Shown piece after piece: positions 57,485 through 64,000 of a stretch of DNA of 64,000 nt. The stretch comes from Mycoemilia scoparia (taxonomy: Eukaryota; Kickxellomycota; Kickxellomycetes; Kickxellales; Kickxellaceae): contig JANBPU010000027.1 in the NCBI GenBank assembly GCA_027575805.1, positions 1 to 64,000 on the forward strand. The letters run 5' to 3'. Positions within the stretch are counted from its first letter, which is position 1; each line of letters opens with the position of its first letter. A program made the translations under genes and the position numbers. Below the pieces are notes generated by a model, which saw nothing but the letters and a program-made list of their open reading frames with translations, made no database searches and was not told the DNA's origin.

Positions 57485-59478
57485 ATGGCTTGCTTGGCCA
57501 AGCCATGGCGAATATGTTCAGCCATGTCAGTCGCAACGACACTACTACCACTACTATTCCTTCTTTCTAAAGGCGTAGCCGGGTCATTAGAAGCTGCCCC
57601 CTTTTCGACTCACAAGAATATAGCAAAACGTAATGCTGGCGATGATAATAATACAAATAATGGTGGCAACGACAATTTACCAAAGAAGGGCACCAATATG
57701 GACAAGATACTGATAGGCGTCTACTTTGGAATAATATTTATTACGGTGGTAACCACGGTTCTTTATTTCTATATCATCGAGCGACTAAAAGATTCGGATG
57801 AACGACTATTAAGTGAGATCCATACAAAGAAGGAGATTGAGCTGCTGTTGGAAAACTTGAAGGCCCAGTTCCGCACATTTCGGCACTTTCCACTTACATG
57901 GAAGGGAATGAGGCCTTACTATGCACACTATATGTTTTCCTGGCTATTCTTGCTATTGATGGTAGGCGGGCTTGTCTGTGTAATACTGGGCTTGTCGCTG
58001 CCAAATGATCAGTTAACCCGGATATCCACCTTCGTGTTTATAGCATCGCTTAATGCGTTATTTATGATAAGGCAGCATCTGTATTATATGCGGAGACTGC
58101 ATCTTGTGGAAAAGACAGCCTACCACCACTTGGTTGTGGATACCACCATGTATAATGGCTATGACAGAACATGGGCAAACTGGCTGCAGATCATTATCCT
58201 TCTATTTGAATTCTTCCAGTTGCTCAGCTTCCCGGTGCGCGACCTTATAACCACAATATCAATAAGCCAGAGTCCAGAGGAAAGCAGCCGATTCCGTGAC
58301 GCAGGCAAGCTAGCCAGCTTTGTCATGAGCATCGCCACGCTGTTTACAGATGTAAGCAGCAAGTTTTACATCATACAATTCTGGTTTCTGTGCGGGATGA
58401 CGCTTACGGCGGTTGCAATAGCAGTGTCAATCCACATATATAATAACTACAGTCGGTTTAGGCCCATCCCGTTATTTTGGCTGACATATATCGTACCTGT
58501 TGTCAGCTTACTTTACCTCCCGATCCTTGTTATGCTCGTCAGTTCCACGTCCTGTTTATCAAAGCTTGGGACAAAGGATGGGCACATGGCCTCATCTGGA
58601 ATTTTACATTGCGACTCGCCAGATATAAGCAAACCACTATACCTCATCTTAACATTTGTTGTCTATGCCCTGGCTTACGTTATCCTCACTGTTTTCTTGA
58701 CATCCTACGATCATATTCCGGTTAAAGGGGAGATACAGTTCAAATCTATGGGAACTGCTTTCATAAAGAACATGAGTAAGTCCGATTTAAAAACGTGGGC
58801 CATATATGTATATGTACACATGCTTCTGGGAATTGTTTATTACAAAATTCCAACGATCGATATCTTTCTCTAATTCAATACATCAGGTCTTTTGCTGTCT
58901 ATCAACTTTTTGCTTGTCGAAAACAAGTTTTCTCATATTCGAAGCATCATTTCCCTTATAATCATGATATCCATGGTCTGTTTCAACATCCACGTCCAAC
59001 CGTGCTATGTCAAAAAGGCAAGTTAACACACTATATTCAAGCACAACAACTAGGTTTTACATCAAAAAAATGTAAAATGCAACGACTTCAAATACATTTC
59101 CCACAAGCTAAAATGGCATATATAAATATAATATAGATTAATTTTTGGAGATCCTATATCTTCTGCGCTATACTTTGGACCGTGCTAGTTGTTGCGATGC
59201 TTACAAACGATGATACAACCCTTGATATGATCGGCTGGATCGGAATAACTGTGGCAATAACAACTGGGATAGTTGTTTTGTTGCTGCTGTACACAGCGAT
59301 CTGGTTCTACAGGTTAAAGGCCAAAAGATATAAAAATGATAACGAAGAAACTTTGCATTTAGGAAGTAGTGGTAGTGGTAGTGATGTCCATGAAAAGAAC
59401 GGCCCCAATCATCAGGATGTCTTGACAGACCCAGATTTTGCTGAGTTTTTACGAGCGATTAAACAAAATGGCGGATAG
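57485..59478 (+). CDS. Polytopic membrane protein, family not recognised
   Basis: Three exons, 57485-58775, 58887-59017 and 59137-59478, give 587 aa. A probable signal peptide (SVATTLLPLLFLLSKGVAGS) is followed by an Asn/Gly-rich luminal stretch and about ten hydrophobic segments, including KILIGVYFGIIFITVVTTVL, FSWLFLLLMVGGLVCVILGL, LQIIILLFEFFQLLSFPV, FWLTYIVPVVSLLYLPILVM, LYLILTFVVYALAYVILTVF and WIGITVAITTGIVVLLLLY. A charged helical loop (DERLLSEIHTKKEIELLLEN) follows the first membrane segment. The tail is cytosolic and acidic. The LFEFFQLLSFP segment recalls fungal TRP-like/FLC proteins, but this is weak. Intron 2 has a GC donor (AAAAAG|gcaagt). It converges on WDR24. Confidence 0.75.
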
Positions 59479-59782
59479 ACTCTCCGGATATAATTATCAT
59501 GTTTGTGTATTCACATATATTTAAATCGTATAAAACTGCATCATTGCAGAAAGTAGTATAGAATTGTTTGTTTTCTTTATCGGTTTATTTTGTAATTATA
59601 ATAGTGTAGTGTTTAACTAAAAATATGAGCTAAAGTACATTATACATTATATATGGATATGTTTTGTTTTGTTTTGTTTAGTAGTATTACAGACACATAT
59701 TAGTGGTGGTTATAGTAGGCATTTGCTGTTACGCGATGCCATAAACTAATTCATCTCAAAATATCACAAGTGATTTAGTATA

Positions 59783-62700
59783 TTATGCGATATCCACAAC
59801 ACTGGCGACCTCATCATCCAGACTGTCGGGATAAAATTGACACTGGTGTCCACATCCTGCTGGGCAGACCTCATTCCTGTGCTCGCTAAACCATTCATTG
59901 ATATGCTGTGCATGCCCACCATGACCGCATCCCTGACACCAAATATATCTTCCCTTTACTGGAAGTAAGCTATAGAAAGATGAAGGAGATATTTGAAAGC
60001 GATTAGTAGCATTATATATATATATATATATGGGTAGTTATTTTTGAAGGGCTAAACTATTGCTATCAATGAAAATATATGGTAACTAGTATGCAAGTTG
60101 AAACTGACATACTAGTAGAACTTAGCCCTTCAAAAATAATCACTCATATTCGACCAAAAAATTACATTATCTTTTTGTGACCAACTTACCATATAGAGCA
60201 TGTTTGAGAAGCCCTATTACATGTAACACAGTACCACCTGCTAAGCCCATTGATGGGTTCTAGTTTTTCGTTACAGTGACCACAGGACCATTTTATACCC
60301 ATATTGTCAAAAAAGTGATCCTTTACTGCCTCGAAAGGGCATGCATTTAGTATCCACGTGGCTGCTGTTGTCGCCTGGAGTCGATCAAGATAGCCTACAT
60401 TTTGAATTGCAACAACAAAATGTAATACTAGCCATCTGCTTGTACAACAGCCAATTATATCAAATAAAAAGCATGCTTACCAATATATTCGCTGAACCAC
60501 CCTTGTGCATTGGTCCACTTTATGAGGTTTATGAACTTGCTCATAACAAGCGCAATGGTGACCGACATTTGTGGATTTCCCTGACATGTGTACGTATACG
60601 TATTAGATCAATGGCCCACATCACAAACATGTCCAAATACCGATGCAAATATAGTAAGTATAATAGCAAACGTAAGCTTGTCTTTACCTGGTCACAATAG
60701 TATTCGCATAAATCAAGGATATACTTGCAGTCTTGTTTGGTTGTGCGTCCCTTGGTGCAGATATCAATGGTTCTCTGGGTTCCAAAGCCACTACTACCGC
60801 CATGCTTAATTAACTGGTTTGTTTCAGAGTCAGTATCAGGAGAGGGGTCAGTATTTTCTGGAATGTCATGTTCCTGAAAGCCAATTATGGATTTTGTGCC
60901 ATACGAATTCCTTGATGGATCTTTTGGCCCTGATTCCTGCTCTTTATTGGTCTCGGTACTTCCCGGCTGATTACTAGCTCCAAGAACCCCTTGTCCTTGG
61001 TTTTGCTCTCTAAGAATAGGCCGAGCGTATCCGAACATATTTTGAAGCAGCTGCCACGTCTTTGCGATCTGATAACACTCGACACTAATGGCTGCATTGT
61101 AGTTGTGCTGGCATGACTTGTAGACGTCTGTGCCATCAAGCACAAAGTTTTCCGCCAGATACACGATTCTATCAGGTGTAGGCAGATCGTCGAGCACCTC
61201 CCCTATGTCTTGAACAAAAGATGCATGGGGGTAAACATCCCAGTTTGTGAGGTCGCAAGCCTCGTCACTTTCATTGAATTGAGCATCCTCCTCAGCCTTC
61301 AGGGAGTCTGGATTTTCCCCACTCTGCAGCTTTGGAGCTGGAATATCCTGGTATGTTGCAACGGCAAGCTCATGGAATGGGCTGAAGCAGGCCGACCCGG
61401 TGCTTAGATACTTTGACGTGCGAGTCATACCAGATCGGACGTCGCAGTCAATAAAATCGCCGCCAAGGGTGCAGCTCCAGAGCCGGTTTTCATCATACCA
61501 CAAGAATCCTGTTGTATTGCTCTCTACGTGATCCTGGTACATTACATGGTGGTATGGCTCACGAGTATCCCACACATACACTCTGTGGTCTAAATCAGCT
61601 GAAAAGGACGCCAGCTGTGTTTTATGTCCTGGTCTCCAGGCAATCCTTCTGACATAATATGGCGTTGATATGTCGCAGTATGGCTTTTCGTATAATTTCT
61701 GATAATCAACATTCACATCCCATATTTTAATATGCCGATCGTCGCCGCCGGACGCTATGTAGCTTCCATCTGGATGCCATGCTACTGCGTGGGCTGTGGC
61801 ACTCCCATGAGCAAGAATGGTGTTAACGGACTGCTTTTTTGTGCGTGTATCCCAAACCATCACCCGCCCATTGTTGTCAATGGTTGCAATTTCGTGCGAC
61901 TTCACCGGGTTGCAGTGAACGTCGTTGAATGTGTGGTTTGATGAAGTAACATGGCTCCTCTTGCGGGGCCTTGGCTCTCTTATATCAATACTGTGTACAC
62001 CCATTCCGCTATATGCTGCAATCACGACATTTGGGTCCCCGGGCTTGGCGGCCAGCCTTATTATAGGCCTACTGGCATTCTCCAGCCTGTTGACACAATT
62101 CCTTGGGTTTTCTGGGTCCCACGCACATATGACACCGCTGTTAGATCCAGTAATGATGTATCTTGATGGATCCCAGATCACATCCTTAAAGTCAAAAGTA
62201 AAGTCATGCCGTCTTCCGCCGAAATGTATCTCTCCTTTGTCAGAAAATTCGTCGACACTAATGGCAATTAGGCTGTCTGTGCACACCATCGCGGCATGCT
62301 GCTGCCCATCAGGTGCTGCAGCAATATTGAGCCATCTGGACCTAAACTTGAGCCTCTTCGTTCCTTTGTATCGATACCCGCCAATACTCCTAGCGTCGCA
62401 TGGATTTGGAATGGTCAAAGACGACACCGAGGACCCATGCGATCCTGCCTCAATCTCCTTTTCCTCATGAAGCTTGTCATCTAGCAATGAATTGTATCTG
62501 CTATGCTGATAGTTTTGCTGATGTTGCTGCTTTTGGTGAATCTGGTTGTTGATGTTGGTGTGGTAATTTAAACCATCATTCCCGTATGTTGAGCTCCACT
62601 CCATCGTTCTTCCTCGGGGGCCAATTGCTCTGGATGTATCTGACCCCCTTCGACGATATCCAAGTCTTGAACTGCTGGCTCCACCAGAGTTACTTGAAAT

Positions 62701-63186
62701 TATATGCTGGCTACCATTACTGTTGTTATCTATAATGGCCTGTGGCTGTGGTAGGTTTGCTACGGCTGTGCCATTTGACATTTCGGATTTTGAGCGAGAA
62801 AACCCGCTCACATTTATATTCTTTGCCTGGGCTTTTCCCTGTGCGCCTCCAGAGTTTGGACTGGCCCCAGACGTCACAGCCGCATATGAAGGCGCGCTGT
62901 TTAGAGCAGAAATTGACTTGGCCATAAATGGTGTGACTCTGTTTGTTGGTGTTGTTTGGGGGTGTGTTGGTTTCTGGAGTATACTCTGCCTTTGCTTTAC
63001 AGGCTGCTTCAACTCACTTTTGTCATTAGTGGGGGAATCGCATTCACCATTTATTCTCCAGGTCCTTTCGCTACGTGGGCGTGTGTTGGTAGTGGCGAGT
63101 AGGCCTTTAGGGGACGAGAGGCCATTTATGGAACTAACCTCACGAGGGGAAATGCTAGACGGCTGTTCACGCATATATTGATCCAT
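59783..63186 (-). CDS. SEA2: GATOR2/SEACAT subunit WDR24/Sea2 (Rtc1)
   Basis: Subunit of the vacuolar SEACAT/GATOR2 complex that activates TORC1 in response to amino acids. Four exons on the minus strand: 63186-60688, 60580-60481, 60394-60190, 59969-59783, giving 996 aa. A long disordered Ser/Asn/Gln-rich N-terminus (about 1-285) precedes a WD40 propeller with clear repeats such as [45 protein letters not shown] and [16 protein letters not shown]. The middle is helical, and the C-terminal RING-type zinc domain spans the last two exons: [55 protein letters not shown]. That arrangement is diagnostic of WDR24. The last intron (220 nt) holds MITE-like copy E. Confidence 0.95.
60027..60150. mobile_element. 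MITE-like element, copy E (in WDR24 last intron)
   Basis: The best-preserved copy. The left end ATATGGGTAGTTATTTTTGA continues into AGGGCTAAAC. The right end CTTAGCCCTTCAAAAATAAT continues into CACTCATAT. The two ends are inverted copies over about 28 bp with few mismatches. It lies after a TA microsatellite and is flanked by TA. It is about 124 bp with no coding frame. Confidence 0.88.
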
Positions 63187-63921
63187 ACAATGTATCTATG
63201 CCTCGACATAAAGAAAGGGGCATGCACAGCCTTTAGAAAGTAGCAAAAGTGAAATGTGAAGTAAGGTAGCAGAAATACAGTCTAGGCTCTGTCTTGCAGA
63301 ACCAACCACATTGACAAAAAGCTGAGACCCAGCCAAGCATTCAGTACTGAGAATCATGAATACTCGCAGACTCAATAATTATTATTATAAATAGCAAGGC
63401 ACTATTTGGCAAGCGTGGAAGATTAAAGCCCCACCTTGATCATAAACGTCAACAAAATTATGTTGATGTTGATTATAATTTAGCCATCACTTTTGGCTGC
63501 ATCTTATTCATTTGCTAACAGGATGAATAGCTGACTCCAGAAGGAGTCATTATGCACAAAAGAAATAACAACAAAAATGGCCCAATGTTAGTCATACTAA
63601 CCTACCCACGATTGGAGGAGATCCTGGCGATAAAACACTGATCAGAAAAATCACACCCAAATCAGTTCCAACCAGATTTGCTTGTTTCAAAATGCCCCAT
63701 CAGCTTGTGTGTTAGAGCTGTCCACTAAGATTGAGCTTCAGATAGATGCTCATATTTAATCGTCCTGACCCGTGTCTCCAGGGTATATCCTTTATCTTTC
63801 TCTTTACTACCTACACACTGTAAGCATACAGACTACTGCGTGCTCTTTTATCGTCTCGCATATTTTTACATCACTAACTGACCACCTAGCAGATCAACTT
63901 AATACTGCAAAGATACACATA
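63187..63921. promoter_or_regulatory. Divergent WDR24 / threonine synthase promoter region
   Basis: No gene seen. It contains the inverted repeat listed at 63532-63549 and a pyrimidine-rich stretch (63770-63830) before the threonine synthase ATG. Confidence 0.45.
63532..63549. promoter_or_regulatory. Inverted pair of Gcn4-like TGACTC sites
   Basis: Perfect inverted repeat TGACTCC-AGAA-GGAGTCA. Each arm contains TGACTC, six of the seven bases of the Gcn4/CPC1 consensus TGACTCA. It lies about 373 bp upstream of the threonine synthase ATG. Amino-acid biosynthesis genes are typical targets of general amino-acid control. Function is inferred. Confidence 0.45.
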
Positions 63922-64000
63922 ATGCAATACCATTCTACCCGCGGCAACTCTTCTGGATACAGCTTTGAGAGCGCTGTTTTGCAGGGCTTGGCTCCCGATG
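63922..64000 (+). CDS. THR4: Threonine synthase, 5' end only
   Basis: The window ends 79 bases into the frame. The visible residues (MQYHSTRGNSSGYSFESAVL and QGLAPD) match the start of PLP-dependent threonine synthases: Y.STRG, F..A...GLAPDGG. The enzyme converts O-phosphohomoserine to threonine. The catalytic lysine and PLP-binding sites lie beyond the window. An upstream Gcn4-like pair fits amino-acid control. Confidence 0.85.
   Translation, partial: MQYHSTRGNSSGYSFESAVLQGLAPD

Noticed and set aside
63454..63485. A TTTAGCC...TTTTGGC word as another MITE copy
   Set aside because: It matches only a few bases of the terminal repeat, with no partner end nearby.

Overview
This is a 64-kb piece of nuclear DNA from a fungus. 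Short GT-AG introns interrupt most genes. The gene set is fungal: a tripartite tRNA ligase, a URA2-type pyrimidine protein with a dead dihydroorotase domain, an SNG1-family membrane protein and an Sfp1/JAZF1-like zinc-finger factor. An SFSWAP-type splicing factor, a WDR24-type GATOR2 subunit and an NBR1-like receptor with five ZZ fingers point to a lineage less reduced than budding yeast, perhaps an early-diverging fungus. That placement is inference. No rRNA, tRNA, CRISPR array or bacterial-style operon was seen.

Left part (1-13.5 kb): ORC3 (+) converges on tRNA ligase TRL1 (-). NAS2/PSMD9 (+) converges on thiamine pyrophosphokinase (-). A single-exon NBR1-like autophagy receptor (+) follows. 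Middle (13.5-31.7 kb): a gene-poor, microsatellite-rich stretch in which the only convincing gene is the Sfp1/JAZF1-like factor (22.85-24.54 kb). Right part (31.8-64 kb) is compact again: URA2 (-), HSP60 (-) and HSP10 (+) head to head, a small basic protein (-), fumarase (+), an Rtc3/SBDS-N protein (+), RPA2 (+) converging on SFSWAP (-), SNG1-like (+), ribose-phosphate pyrophosphokinase (+), an unrecognised polytopic membrane protein (+) converging on WDR24/SEA2 (-), and the first 26 codons of threonine synthase (+) at the right edge.

For the multi-exon genes I placed splice sites by reading frame, splice consensus and family alignment from memory. In every complete spliced model the phases close and the summed coding length is a multiple of three. 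Two introns use GC rather than GT donors. Two genes (HSP10, fumarase) have a first coding exon consisting only of the ATG.

The main unannotated structure is a family of small, non-coding elements of about 100-130 bp with terminal inverted repeats (MITE-like; core TTTTTGAAGGGCTAA, probable TA target). There are six copies. Two fill most of one NAS2 intron and one lies in a WDR24 intron. Other items of interest are an 81-bp tandem duplication carrying a hairpin in the TRL1/NAS2 divergent promoter, a Gcn4-like inverted repeat upstream of threonine synthase, and a terminal LIR-like motif in the NBR1-like protein.
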